From the NCBI RefSeq assembly GCF_005221305.1, contig NZ_CP039887.1, positions 1,550,001-1,614,000 on the forward strand: 64,000 nt of DNA, read 5' to 3'. The notes beneath the pieces are model-generated. The model was not told the origin of the DNA. It ran no database searches and saw only the letters and a list, made by a program, of their open reading frames with translations. Origin of the DNA: Neisseria subflava (GTDB lineage Bacteria > Pseudomonadota > Gammaproteobacteria > Burkholderiales > Neisseriaceae). Below are positions 9,410-18,008 of the stretch, piece by piece. The position numbers and the translations under genes are program-made. The stretch's first letter is position 1. Every line of letters starts with the position of its first letter.

Positions 9410-9451
9410 ACTATAAGTAATTTAGTTACATTCTGCTTTGACCTACATCAC
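9410..9451 (-). promoter_or_regulatory. FNR-type promoter of adhE
   Basis: TTGAC-N4-ATCAC (9438-9451) matches the FNR palindrome TTGAT-N4-ATCAA at 8 of 10 positions. On the minus strand a TATAGT -10 element lies at 9410-9415, which puts the centre of the box about 41.5 nt upstream of the inferred start point, the class II FNR activation geometry. Anaerobic activation is inferred; it suits a fermentative enzyme. Confidence 0.6.
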
Positions 9452-9620
9452 AAACCATAATTGAACTTTTCAGACAGCATCTTTATCATTTATTCATTTT
9501 AATTTATTGAAGTATAATGATTTTATCCTAAAGCAACCAAAGACGTCCATTCTTGGTCGCTTTCCCCGCATATTAAAATAAGAACAGAAAACCAATGTAT
9601 TAAAATTACATAATCAAAAT
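9452..9620. other. AT-rich intergenic part between adhE and the MFS gene
   Basis: The gene-free stretch 9355-9676 holds the adhE promoter at its left and the MFS terminator hairpin at its right. The part between is AT-rich and I see no further gene or site in it. Confidence 0.6.
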
Positions 9621-9665
9621 AAAACAAAGGCCGTCTGAAAATATTTTTCAGACGGCCTTTGTTTT
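9621..9665. terminator. DUS inverted-repeat terminator of the MFS gene
   Basis: A perfect inverted DUS with extended AAAACAAA/TTTGTTTT arms, 12 nt after the MFS stop. Confidence 0.8.
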
Positions 9666-9676
9666 ATGTCTGCCTT

Positions 9677-10996
9677 TTATTGACTGATGTCTTCCAGCGT
9701 ACGGCCTTTGGTTTCTTCACCCAATACCAAGATTACCGCCACAATCAGCAGCATAACCAGTGCAAACATCATAAAGATATTGCCGAAGCCGCCGCTGTTG
9801 CCCACCATTGCCGCCACTACCATGGGCGCGAGTATGCCGCCGACGCGGCCGATGGCGCCTGCCCAGCCGGATGCGAAGGCACGGAAGCGCAAGGGGTAGA
9901 GTTCGGGGGTGTAGGTGTACAAAACGCCCCATGCACCCAAGTTGAAGAAGGACATCAGGCTGCCCCAGATCATGACTTCGGCCGCAGTTGTGCTTTGCCC
10001 GAAAAACCATGCGCACACGGCGCAAGCGGCCAGAAAGCCTGCCAGCGTTGCTTTGCGACCGATTCTTTCCACCAAAGCCGCGGCGGCAATATAGCCGGGC
10101 AGTTGCGCAACAATCATCACCAGCACATATTCAAAGGTTTTGACCACGGTATTGCCCTGCTCGACCAGCAGTTTGGGCAACCAAGTGAAAATACCGTAAT
10201 ACGAAAACACGATGCCGAACCAAACCAGCCACAACATCAGCGTACGCCGTGCAAACGGATGTTGCCAAAGTTGGACGAAGCGGATGCGTTCGCGCGGGGT
10301 GGCTGGGGCGGCAACGGCTTCTGTCGGCGGCGTGATGCCCGATTGTATTTCCAGCGCGGATACCAAACGGTGCGCTTCGTTGGTTTTGCCGCGGGAAAGC
10401 AGGTAAGGCACGGATTCGGGAACAAACTTTAACACCAACGGCACATAAAACAGGGGCAAGGCGCCGAATAAAAATGCGCTGTGCCAGCCGGTTTGTGGAA
10501 TAAAGAAATAAGACACCAGCGCGGCCGAGAGCCAGCCCAAGCCCCAAAAGCTTTCCAGCAACACAATAAAACGGCCGCGTACTTTCGGCGGCGCATATTC
10601 GCTGACCAGCGACACGGCGACGGGCAGTTGGCCGCCTAAGCCGACGCCGACAAAAAAGCGGCACACCAGCAACACCGTCAAATCAGGCGCAAGCGCGCAC
10701 AAACCTGTGGCAATGCTGTACACCACCATCGTGCCGGCAAAAACGGTTTTCCGTCCGAACCTGTCTGCCAACCAGCCGCTGAATACCGCGCCCAAAGCCA
10801 TGCCGACAAAGGCAATGCTGACAATCCAGCCCAACTGCGCCGGAGCCAGCGCCCAATCTTTGCCCAAAGCCGGCAATACAAACGACACCAAGCCTGTATC
10901 CATGGCATCAAACAACCAGCCTATACCGACCAACACTAAAAGTTTGTAATGGAAGCGGGAAGGCGGCAGATTGTGCAGCCGCGTCAGAATATCCAT
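9677..10996 (-). CDS. MFS transporter, NiaP-like (possible niacin/aromatic acid carrier)
   Basis: A 439-residue inner-membrane protein with 12 predicted helices and MFS signatures (GWLADRFGRK after helix 2; central loop about residues 190-250). The N-terminal GWLFDAMDTG and the later GLGGQLPVAVSLVSEY and VLLESFWGLGWL strongly resemble NiaP-type niacin/nicotinate carriers and related aromatic acid/H+ symporters. Substrate assignment is by resemblance only. It stands alone, divergent from the Na+/H+ antiporter gene. Confidence 0.85.
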   Translation of the reverse strand: MDILTRLHNLPPSRFHYKLLVLVGIGWLFDAMDTGLVSFVLPALGKDWALAPAQLGWIVSIAFVGMALGAVFSGWLADRFGRKTVFAGTMVVYSIATGLCALAPDLTVLLVCRFFVGVGLGGQLPVAVSLVSEYAPPKVRGRFIVLLESFWGLGWLSAALVSYFFIPQTGWHSAFLFGALPLFYVPLVLKFVPESVPYLLSRGKTNEAHRLVSALEIQSGITPPTEAVAAPATPRERIRFVQLWQHPFARRTLMLWLVWFGIVFSYYGIFTWLPKLLVEQGNTVVKTFEYVLVMIVAQLPGYIAAAALVERIGRKATLAGFLAACAVCAWFFGQSTTAAEVMIWGSLMSFFNLGAWGVLYTYTPELYPLRFRAFASGWAGAIGRVGGILAPMVVAAMVGNSGGFGNIFMMFALVMLLIVAVILVLGEETKGRTLEDISQ

Positions 10997-11358
10997 AACT
11001 TCTTTCCTTTATTTGTGTATTATCGAATTAGATTTTATAAATAACTGCTTGAGTTTCAGCGACAAACCCCAAATAGAGCATTATGTCGATTTTAACATTT
11101 ATACAATATGCAAAGAATAGGAAGCGCGCGTTTTTTGGCTATTTTTGAATATCTTAATCTCAGCGATAAACCGCATACCCTATTGAACCGTTATACAAGA
11201 CATCACTTCAGGCCGTCTGAAAGTCGATAATCTGGTTTTCAGACGGCCTGCCGTTTTTTGCAAAGGCTTCATGCTTGGGTTATGATGTTTATTTGTAATA
11301 TGTAAACAGATGATTGCCTGTTTTTACATAACAGGCCGTCTGAACAACGGAGAACGAT
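10997..11358. other. Divergent intergenic region with inverted DUS pair
   Basis: 362 nt between two divergent transporter genes. It holds an inverted DUS pair at 11209-11250, in a place where neither neighbour terminates, and a single DUS at 11333. I see no ORF or RNA gene. Promoters for both genes must lie here but no strong -35/-10 pair stands out. Confidence 0.6.
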
Positions 11359-12732
11359 ATGAATGCGGTTGTAATTGCGGTCATCATCATGCTTGTGCTG
11401 TCTTTATCGCGCGTGCATGTGGTGCTCAGCTTGGCTGTCGGCGCTTTTATCGGCGGCTTGGTGGCCGGTATGCCTTTGGAGAATGTAACCAACGCGGCTG
11501 GCGATGTGGTGCAGCAAGGGATTATTCCTGTTTTTAACGAAGGCTTGAAAGGCGGGGCGCAAATCGCACTGTCTTATGCCATGCTCGGTGCGTTTGCCAT
11601 GGCCATCACGCATTCCGGTCTACCGCAACAGCTCGCCGGCGTGATTATCCGCAAGCTCAACGGCGGCAAAGGCAATGCGAAAGGCGAAGGCGCGGTCAAA
11701 TGGCTGCTGCTGGCGATTATTTTGTGCATGGGCGTGATGAGCCAAAACGTTGTGCCGATTCATATCGCGTTTATCCCGATGATTATTCCGCCGCTGCTGT
11801 TGGTGTTCAACCGTTTGAAACTCGACCGCCGCTTGGTGGCCTGTGTGATTACGTTTGGCTTGGTAACGACTTATATGTTCCTGCCTTACGGTTTCGGCGC
11901 CATCTTCTTGAACGACATCATGTTGGGCAATATCCGCTCGGCAGGCATGGACACCAGCGGCATTAATGTGATGCACGCAATGGCGATTCCGGCTTTGGGC
12001 ATGGTATTCGGCTTGCTGCTGGCCTTTTTGCACTATCGCAAACCGCGTATTTATCAAAACAATACCACCGACACGGAAGACAACCGTGCGGCAGTGCAAC
12101 AACAAGAGCCGTCAACCTATCGCAGCTTGGTGGCGGCCGTGGCGATTGCCGTGTGTTTTGCCATTCAGCTTTTGTACGATGGTTCGCTGGTATTGGGCGC
12201 CATGTTGGGCTTTGCCGTGTTTATGATGTTGGGCGTGATGAACCGCTCCGCCGCCAGCGATGTGTTCGGCGAAGGCATTAAAATGATGGCGATGGTCGGC
12301 TTTATTATGATTGCGGCTCAAGGTTTCGCCGCCGTAATGAACGCAACTGGCGAGATTCAGCCTTTGGTCGAACACAGCATGGCTTTGTTCGGCGGTAATA
12401 AAGGCATGGCCGCATTGACCATGTTGTGCGTCGGCTTGCTGGTGACCATGGGCATCGGCTCGTCTTTCTCAACTTTGCCGATTATTACCGCGATTTATGT
12501 GCCTTTGTGCATGAGCTTGGGCTTCTCTCCTATGGCGACCGTCGCCATCGTCGGCACGGCCGGTGCGCTGGGCGATGCTGGCTCTCCTGCTTCCGACTCG
12601 ACGCTCGGCCCGACCATGGGTTTGAACGCCGACGGTCAGCACGACCACATCCGCGATTCGGTTATCCCGACTTTTATCCACTACAATATCCCGCTGATGG
12701 CTGCCGGCTGGATTGCCGCAATGGTGCTGTAA
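11359..12732 (+). CDS. Na+/H+ antiporter family protein
   Basis: A 457-residue inner-membrane protein with about 11-12 hydrophobic helices of the NhaC/YuiF-like Na+/H+ antiporter superfamily (ion transporter fold). Useful markers are SHVPIHIAF-like SQNVVPIHIAF, YMFLPYGFGAIFL and the C-terminal GDAGSPASDSTLGPT, all conserved in the family. It probably exchanges Na+ or an organic solute for protons; the substrate is not determined. A purine-rich AACGGAGAA lies upstream. slyX follows after 1 nt, so the two are co-transcribed. Confidence 0.85.
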   Translation: MNAVVIAVIIMLVLSLSRVHVVLSLAVGAFIGGLVAGMPLENVTNAAGDVVQQGIIPVFNEGLKGGAQIALSYAMLGAFAMAITHSGLPQQLAGVIIRKLNGGKGNAKGEGAVKWLLLAIILCMGVMSQNVVPIHIAFIPMIIPPLLLVFNRLKLDRRLVACVITFGLVTTYMFLPYGFGAIFLNDIMLGNIRSAGMDTSGINVMHAMAIPALGMVFGLLLAFLHYRKPRIYQNNTTDTEDNRAAVQQQEPSTYRSLVAAVAIAVCFAIQLLYDGSLVLGAMLGFAVFMMLGVMNRSAASDVFGEGIKMMAMVGFIMIAAQGFAAVMNATGEIQPLVEHSMALFGGNKGMAALTMLCVGLLVTMGIGSSFSTLPIITAIYVPLCMSLGFSPMATVAIVGTAGALGDAGSPASDSTLGPTMGLNADGQHDHIRDSVIPTFIHYNIPLMAAGWIAAMVL

Positions 12733-12733
12733 T

Positions 12734-12961
12734 ATGAGCGATATTCGGGAATTGGAACACCGCGTCACGGAGCTGGAAATTCAGACGGCCTTGCAGGAAG
12801 ATTTAATCGGCAGTCTGAACGACACCATCGCCAAGATGCAGCAGGCTTTGGATTTGCAACAAGGCCAGCTGCGGCTTCTGTATCAACGGATGCAGGACAA
12901 AGGCGCAAACGGCGAACGCGAACCGTACAGCCTGCGCGATGAGATTCCGCCGCATTATTGA
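12734..12961 (+). CDS. slyX: SlyX family protein
   Basis: A 75-residue acidic coiled-coil protein. The N-terminal two thirds are heptads (LEHRVTELEIQTALQEDLI), and the C-terminal PYSLRDEIPPHY is the SlyX signature. Its biochemical role is unknown. The start at ATG 12734 was chosen because it is one nucleotide past the antiporter stop (TAATATG) and gives the normal family length. A DUS half-site is embedded in its 5' part (TTCAGACGGCC, 12780-12790). Confidence 0.92.
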   Translation: MSDIRELEHRVTELEIQTALQEDLIGSLNDTIAKMQQALDLQQGQLRLLYQRMQDKGANGEREPYSLRDEIPPHY

Positions 12962-12969
12962 TCAGCTAA

Positions 12970-12998
12970 AAAAGGGCGTGTTGGATACATGCCCTTTT
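12970..12998 (+). terminator. Intrinsic terminator after slyX
   Basis: AAAAGGGC-type stem (12970-12980 with 12988-12998) ending in TTTT; not DUS-derived. Confidence 0.75.
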
Positions 12999-13007
12999 CT
13001 TTCATAA

Positions 13008-13050
13008 CAAAGGCCGTCTGAAAGTCTATCAAGCTTTCAGACGACCTTTT
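13008..13050. terminator. DUS inverted-repeat terminator of lysA
   Basis: AGGCCGTCTGAAAG paired with CTTTCAGACGACCT (one copy is the GTCGTCTGAA variant), 14 nt after the lysA stop. Confidence 0.75.
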
Positions 13051-13063
13051 AAACAATCAAACC

Positions 13064-14284
13064 TTACAAACAAGCCAATTCGTTGGCCATTTGCTGCTCG
13101 ATGGTTTCACGTTGGCGAATAAGTTTGCATTCGTTGCCGTCAACCAATACTTCCGCCGCACGGTTGCGCGTGTTGTAGTTGCTCGCCATGCTTGAGCCAT
13201 ACGCACCGGCGCTGCGGATAAGCAGCAAATCCCCTTCTTCGCAGGCGATGGTGCGGTCTTTGCCGAGGAAGTCGCCGGTTTCGCAAATCGGGCCGACGAT
13301 ATTGGCCGTCAATGGCTCAATGTCTTTGGTTTCGACCGCTTCGATGTGATGATAGGCATCATAAAGCGCCGGACGCATCAAATCGTTCATCGCCGCATCG
13401 ACCATCACAAAGTTTTTCTCTTCGCCATGTTTGACGAATTCGACGCGCGTCAACAACGCACCTGCATTGCCGACCAAACTGCGGCCGGGCTCGAGAACCA
13501 GTTTCAGACGGCGTGTACCGATCAGTTTTTGAACTTCTTTGGCATACGCACCCAAATCAGGCACATTTTCATCTTGGTAAACAATGCCGACACCGCCGCC
13601 CAAGTCCAAGTGTTCCAACACAATGCCTTCGGCTGCCAATTGGTCAACCAAGGCCAAGATACGTTCGCAGGCTTCGACAAGCGGGCTGAGGTCGGTCAGT
13701 TGTGAGCCGATATGGCAGTCGATACCGACAATTTTCAAATGGCTTTGTCGGGAAGCATGACGATAGGCCTCAAGCGCATCGGCATAGGCAATACCGAATT
13801 TGTTGGCTTTCAGGCCGGTGGAGATATAAGGGTGGGTTTTGGCGTCGACATCGGGGTTGACGCGCAGGGAAACCGGAGCGACCTTACCCAAGCGCGTGGC
13901 AACTTTCTGAATACGGTCAATTTCGGGAATGCTCTCCATATTGAAGCATTTCACGCCTGCATTCAGCGCAAACTCGATTTCTGCTTCACTCTTACCCACA
14001 CCGGAAAAAATCGTTTTCGCCGCATCGCCGCCTGCCGCTAAAACACGTGCCAACTCACCGCCGGACACAATGTCAAAACCGCTCCCCAAAGAAGCAAAGT
14101 GCTTGATGATGCTCAGGTTGCCATTCGCTTTCACTGCGTAGCAGACAAGCGGATTTAAAGCGGCAAATGCGGTTTGGTAGTTTTCAAATGCCTCGGTCAG
14201 CGCAGATTTGCTGTACACATAAAGCGGCGTGCCAAACTCTTCGGCAAGGTGTGTATAAGGGAGTTGTTCGCAGAATAAAGTCAT
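13064..14284 (-). CDS. lysA: Diaminopimelate decarboxylase
   Basis: A 406-residue PLP enzyme of the alanine-racemase-fold decarboxylases. It converts meso-diaminopimelate to L-lysine, the last step of lysine synthesis. The PLP lysine is in CYAVKANGN (Lys52). GSGFDIVSGGEL, DCHIGSQL, LEPGRSLVGNAG and the substrate-side CETGDFLGKD are all in place. It sits 16 nt after lptM in the common lptM-lysA order, divergent from cyaY. Confidence 0.97.
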   Translation of the reverse strand: MTLFCEQLPYTHLAEEFGTPLYVYSKSALTEAFENYQTAFAALNPLVCYAVKANGNLSIIKHFASLGSGFDIVSGGELARVLAAGGDAAKTIFSGVGKSEAEIEFALNAGVKCFNMESIPEIDRIQKVATRLGKVAPVSLRVNPDVDAKTHPYISTGLKANKFGIAYADALEAYRHASRQSHLKIVGIDCHIGSQLTDLSPLVEACERILALVDQLAAEGIVLEHLDLGGGVGIVYQDENVPDLGAYAKEVQKLIGTRRLKLVLEPGRSLVGNAGALLTRVEFVKHGEEKNFVMVDAAMNDLMRPALYDAYHHIEAVETKDIEPLTANIVGPICETGDFLGKDRTIACEEGDLLLIRSAGAYGSSMASNYNTRNRAAEVLVDGNECKLIRQRETIEQQMANELACL

Positions 14285-14300
14285 GTTTGTGAAGTCTTTT

Positions 14301-14489
14301 TTAATCGTTGGTTTGAGTGGTCGGTTCTTTGGCCGTATCGAATTTCAAGCCGGTTTGAATCACGCCGAAGTGCGCCTTGTCGCCTTCTTTGGGCAGGTAG
14401 AGATCGCCTTTGTAGCCGCAGGCAGAGAGCAGCAGAGCCGTTGCCGCTGCAAAAAATACGCCGTATTTCATCAGTAAAACTTTCTTCAT
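14301..14489 (-). CDS. lptM: LptM-type small lipoprotein (LPS translocon maturation factor)
   Basis: A 62-residue lipoprotein if started at MKKVLLMKYG, or 56 if started at the second Met (14471). The lipobox LLLSAC is followed by GYKGDLYLP, matching the CGLKGPLYFP signature of YifL/LptM, an outer-membrane lipoprotein that helps assemble the LptDE translocon. The gene lies just upstream of lysA, the usual context. No clear Shine-Dalgarno settles the start. Confidence 0.85.
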   Translation of the reverse strand: MKKVLLMKYGVFFAAATALLLSACGYKGDLYLPKEGDKAHFGVIQTGLKFDTAKEPTTQTND

Positions 14490-14542
14490 CATTACGAATG
14501 TGGCAAGATTCGGTATCTTAAACAAAAACCACACAAAAAGCC

Positions 14543-14866
14543 ATGATGACCGAAAGCGAATTCATCCGCATGAGCGAAGAATTGTTCGAACACATCGAAG
14601 ACCAAATCGACGAAAACGGCTGGGATTTCGACTGCCAGTTTGCCGGAAACGTCCTGACCATCGAAGCCGAAAACGGCACGCAAATCATCGTCAACCGCCA
14701 CACGCCCAACCAAGAATTGTGGATTGCCGCCAAAAGCGGCGGCTACCATTTCGCCGAGCAAAACGGCAAATGGCTGGCAACGCGCGACAGCCGCGATTTC
14801 TACGACGTTTTAAACGAAGCACTGAGTGCGGCTTCGGGCGAAGCAGTTGAGATTGCAGAATTGTGA
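14543..14866 (+). CDS. cyaY: Frataxin-like iron-sulfur cluster protein CyaY
   Basis: A 107-residue frataxin homologue that binds iron through an acidic helix (ESEFIRMSEELFEHIEDQIDE spans residues 4-24) and modulates IscS-driven Fe-S cluster assembly. The beta-sheet core carries QIIVNRHTPNQELWIAAKSG, typical of CyaY. Length is standard. It is divergent from lptM-lysA, as in many proteobacteria. ATG codons at 14543 and 14546 are equally possible starts. Confidence 0.95.
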   Translation: MMTESEFIRMSEELFEHIEDQIDENGWDFDCQFAGNVLTIEAENGTQIIVNRHTPNQELWIAAKSGGYHFAEQNGKWLATRDSRDFYDVLNEALSAASGEAVEIAEL

Positions 14867-14920
14867 TTCAGTCTTCAAATATCTCTAGCTAAAAATCTAT
14901 TTACCTCAAAGGATACCCAA

Positions 14921-15427
14921 ATGCCCCTACTAGACAGTTTCAAAGTCGACCACACCCGTATGCACGCCCCTGCCGTACGCGTGGCAAAAACCATGACCAC
15001 GCCCAAAGGCGACACCATTACCGTGTTTGACCTGCGTTTCTGCATTCCCAACAAAGAAATCCTGCCCGAAAAAGGCATTCATACGCTGGAACACCTGTTC
15101 GCAGGCTTTATGCGCGACCACTTAAACGGCAACGGCGTTGAAATCATCGATATTTCCCCGATGGGCTGCCGCACCGGTTTCTACATGAGCCTCATCGGTA
15201 CGCCCGACGAGCAAAAAGTGGCCGACGCATGGCTCGCTTCAATGCAGGATGTTTTGACCGTTCAAGACCAAAGCAAAATCCCCGAGTTGAACGAATACCA
15301 ATGCGGTACCTATATGATGCACTCGCTTGCCGAAGCACACGAAATTGCCCAAAACGTTTTGGCACGCAAAGTCGCCGTCAATAAAAACGAAGAGCTGACA
15401 TTGGACGAAAGCCTGTTGAACGCTTAA
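14921..15427 (+). CDS. luxS: S-ribosylhomocysteine lyase (autoinducer-2 synthase)
   Basis: Full-length 168-residue LuxS. It cleaves S-ribosylhomocysteine to homocysteine and DPD, the AI-2 precursor, in the activated methyl cycle. The metal-site HTLEH motif (His54, Glu57, His58) and the third ligand Cys128 (NEYQCGTYM) are present, as is catalytic Cys83 (PMGCRTGFY). It is a single-gene unit closed by a DUS hairpin. Confidence 0.98.
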   Translation: MPLLDSFKVDHTRMHAPAVRVAKTMTTPKGDTITVFDLRFCIPNKEILPEKGIHTLEHLFAGFMRDHLNGNGVEIIDISPMGCRTGFYMSLIGTPDEQKVADAWLASMQDVLTVQDQSKIPELNEYQCGTYMMHSLAEAHEIAQNVLARKVAVNKNEELTLDESLLNA

Positions 15428-15440
15428 TACTCAATGACAG

Positions 15441-15484
15441 CAAAGGCCGTCTGAAACTTTATATGACAAGTTTCAGACGGCCTT
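15441..15484 (+). terminator. DUS inverted-repeat terminator of luxS
   Basis: A 17-bp stem with inverted DUS, 14 nt past the luxS stop. Confidence 0.75.
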
Positions 15485-15612
15485 AAGACCTTTTATTCCA
15501 ATTTTCAACCTTCCAACCACAGTTTTACACCGCCTAAAAATAAGTTGGCGGATGCTGACAGTGTACATAGTATAATTACACTTTAAACAAACAACCTGAT
15601 TCTATTGCCTTT

Positions 15613-17208
15613 ATGAAACCGTTTTTCTGCAAAACCGCCATTGCCCTCAGCCTGACCCTCCCCGCCGCCGCCAACGCTGCCGAGTATGTCTGCAATGTTG
15701 AAGGCATTACTGTTTATGCTTCATATCAGATCAATGACGCCTGTCGCATAGTTGAAACAAACAATGTAACAGAAAACAGCGTCGTTGCGATTCCAGGCGA
15801 CACTCCGGTTTTAAAAACGGTACAAACAACAGAATTTAAAGCATCTGCCGCTGACTACGTTCATACTTCTCAAGCAACGCCTGCGGTACAAACCCCAGTC
15901 GTTGTTACTCGAAATGAATACGGTGTTCCCGCACCTATTTCCATTCCGATGGCACAAACTCGACAAGCTGTGCCTACGAATAAAACCATTGCAGACAGCG
16001 TAATCGTTTCCAACAATACGCCTGTTTTGGAAACACCAGCCGTTGCAAAACCTGAAAACTATGTTGTTGATACTACTGTCCACAACACAACTCCTGTCGT
16101 ACAAACGCAGACGACTGCTGCTCAAGAGGACAACACTATTGTTCCTCCAACGCTCGCAGCACAAATCCAACCTACCGTTGCAGCCGACAAAGCCATTGCG
16201 GACAGCGTAATCGTTCCCAACAATACGCCTACTCTGGAAGCGCCGCCCACAATAAAAGCTGAAAACTATGTTGCTGACACTACTGTCCGCAATACAACTC
16301 CTGTCGTACAAACTCAGTCTAGTGCGACCCAAACAGAAAACAGTGTTGTTCCTGTAATGCTTGCCGCACAAGCCCAACCTACTGCTTCTACCGAGAAAAC
16401 AGTTTCAGACGGCATTGCTATTATTAATGAAACACCAGCTGTTCAACCTGTTGTACCTGCAATCCAAATTCCACAAGAGATTATTCAGAACTCGGCAGCT
16501 CAGCCGCAAACTTCAACTACCCAAAATAACCAAGCGGTAACAGCTCAGGATGAAGTGCTCGATAAAACACCTGCCAAAGTCGAGACTAAGCGTAAAGGCA
16601 AAACTTATGCCAAAACCTCCTCTCGACGCAAAGCTAAGGTCAGCCGTACTAAAACAGCCGTTGTCCTCGCATCTGAAGAACAAGCAGCCAAACCTATTGC
16701 CACAGCTTCGGCCGAACCAAGCACGCCGGCAACTTCCGCTCCGGTAGAACATGGCAAAACCACTGTCCCAACACCTTTCCCTCAAGCATACAAACCGGCA
16801 GCTGACATTTTGCTGGATAAAGGAAATAATGACAGCGATATCAAAATTCTGCCGAATGTACCGATTACCAGCGTGACCAACACAGCCGAAGCCGCCAATC
16901 CGCGCCTTAATATTACCCTGCGCAACCGTCAGAACAAATCACGCAGTTCTTCATACAGCAAATACAAAGCCCCTGTTATCCGTACTGCACCTGTGGTTAC
17001 GCCGGCTCCTAAGCCAAGCCCTAAAGAAACCCGCAAACAGATATTGCAGACCGAAGTACGCAATGAACAGGCCGCTATTACCCGCCTTCAAACACAGCTG
17101 AATGCGGCCAAACAAAAAGGCGAGCAGATTAAAATCCAACAGCTGACCCGTACCATCAACGCCCGTAAAGCGAATATCCGCGCTATTCAAGGTGAGATGT
17201 CTCGTTGA
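15613..17208 (+). CDS. Exported low-complexity repeat protein with C-terminal coiled coil
   Basis: A 531-residue protein of unknown function. Residues 1-22 are a signal peptide ending ANAA. The mature N-terminus (EYVCNVEGITVYASYQINDAC) resembles a DUF4124-like two-cysteine module. Residues of about 120-320 form nearly three 69-residue repeats rich in Thr, Val, Pro and Gln, each containing a block like ADSVIVxNNTP, a NYVxDTTV block and TTPVVQTQ. A Lys/Arg-rich stretch (about 320-345) and a Pro/Ala-rich linker follow. The last 65 residues are a coiled coil (KETRKQILQTEVRNEQAAI onward). A TATAAT box is at 15571-15576. The layout suggests a periplasm- or envelope-spanning structural protein; this is inference. 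Confidence 0.8.
   Translation: MKPFFCKTAIALSLTLPAAANAAEYVCNVEGITVYASYQINDACRIVETNNVTENSVVAIPGDTPVLKTVQTTEFKASAADYVHTSQATPAVQTPVVVTRNEYGVPAPISIPMAQTRQAVPTNKTIADSVIVSNNTPVLETPAVAKPENYVVDTTVHNTTPVVQTQTTAAQEDNTIVPPTLAAQIQPTVAADKAIADSVIVPNNTPTLEAPPTIKAENYVADTTVRNTTPVVQTQSSATQTENSVVPVMLAAQAQPTASTEKTVSDGIAIINETPAVQPVVPAIQIPQEIIQNSAAQPQTSTTQNNQAVTAQDEVLDKTPAKVETKRKGKTYAKTSSRRKAKVSRTKTAVVLASEEQAAKPIATASAEPSTPATSAPVEHGKTTVPTPFPQAYKPAADILLDKGNNDSDIKILPNVPITSVTNTAEAANPRLNITLRNRQNKSRSSSYSKYKAPVIRTAPVVTPAPKPSPKETRKQILQTEVRNEQAAITRLQTQLNAAKQKGEQIKIQQLTRTINARKANIRAIQGEMSR
15985..16590 (+). repeat. 207-nt in-frame tandem repeat
   Basis: Period exactly 207 nt (69 codons): matching GCAGACAGC-type blocks start at 15991, 16198 and, diverged, 16405. 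The first two units are similar over their full length; the third is degenerate, fades out before position 16590 and carries a DUS-like TTTCAGACGGC. Confidence 0.8.
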
Positions 17209-17222
17209 TTGGTTTTTGATAC

Positions 17223-17260
17223 AAAAAGGCCGTCTGAAAATATTTTCAGACGGCCTTTTT
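17223..17260. terminator. DUS inverted-repeat terminator
   Basis: AAAAAGGCCGTCTGAAAA and its exact inverse separated by 2 nt. It lies between the convergent repeat-protein gene and the chain-length-factor gene. Confidence 0.8.
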
Positions 17261-17318
17261 AATGACATAAACCTTATTTATTCAAAAGACAAATACTTTC
17301 TCTAAAATCATTTGCCGA

Positions 17319-18008
17319 TCACGCCAAAGTATATTTCTTCACACTCCTACCCTCGTGCGCCATTACTTCTTCTATCCAATCGGCGATATTTTGCCAATAA
17401 TATTGCGGCTTTTCAGACGGCCTATCAGCCTGCATCACTTCATCATTCAACACAATGGGAACACCCTGCTCTGCACCGGCTTCAAGCAACATCCAAATAC
17501 TGCCTTCATGGGTATCGGCATGAGCTGCTTGATGTTCATATGCCCAGCCAACCGCAGCTTGTCCGCCATTTTGCACAGACTGCATCGCCAGCAATAATGG
17601 ATGAAAGCAGGTATCCACATTGTTGTCAGCAGCCACGACCAAAGTTGCACCATGCGTGCCTAACGCTTGCGCGGCATGAAAAACGGGAGAGTTGTGCAGA
17701 TTGGCGATAAAGTCAAACGGCATCGCGGCGTGATGATTCAGCACATTGTCTGCCATTTTTTCAAATACGGATGGCGAAGAAAATGGTGTACCGAGAAAAA
17801 CAGCGCAATCAGAACGGATTTCGCTTTGTTCCTTTAACTGCCCTGCACCAAGCGCGGCAATCAAACTCAAGCGGCTGAGGCGGCGGGTATCTATACCGCT
17901 TTGCTGCTTTAAGGTTTGTTTGAGGATTTTACCGCCGGTGCCGGCATCAGTATCAAAACGCACGGCGGCGGTAATACGGATATTAGGATTTACGGTTGCC
18001 ATTGCCAT
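17319..18008 (-). CDS. Beta-ketoacyl synthase-like chain length factor
   Basis: A 229-residue protein resembling the N-terminal ketoacyl-synthase-like domain family that partners ketosynthases in aryl-polyene and related type II systems. It has a thiolase-like pattern (CAVFLGTPFSSPSVFEKMA, NLHNSPVFHAAQALGTHG, LVVAADNNVDTC), but at the usual nucleophile position there is no cysteine, as expected for a chain length factor. Start ATG 18008 was chosen because it overlaps the end of the ketosynthase gene (TAA at 17990), which indicates translational coupling. The product probably forms a heterodimer with that ketosynthase and sets acyl chain length; inferred from family. Confidence 0.75.
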   Translation of the reverse strand: MAMATVNPNIRITAAVRFDTDAGTGGKILKQTLKQQSGIDTRRLSRLSLIAALGAGQLKEQSEIRSDCAVFLGTPFSSPSVFEKMADNVLNHHAAMPFDFIANLHNSPVFHAAQALGTHGATLVVAADNNVDTCFHPLLLAMQSVQNGGQAAVGWAYEHQAAHADTHEGSIWMLLEAGAEQGVPIVLNDEVMQADRPSEKPQYYWQNIADWIEEVMAHEGRSVKKYTLA

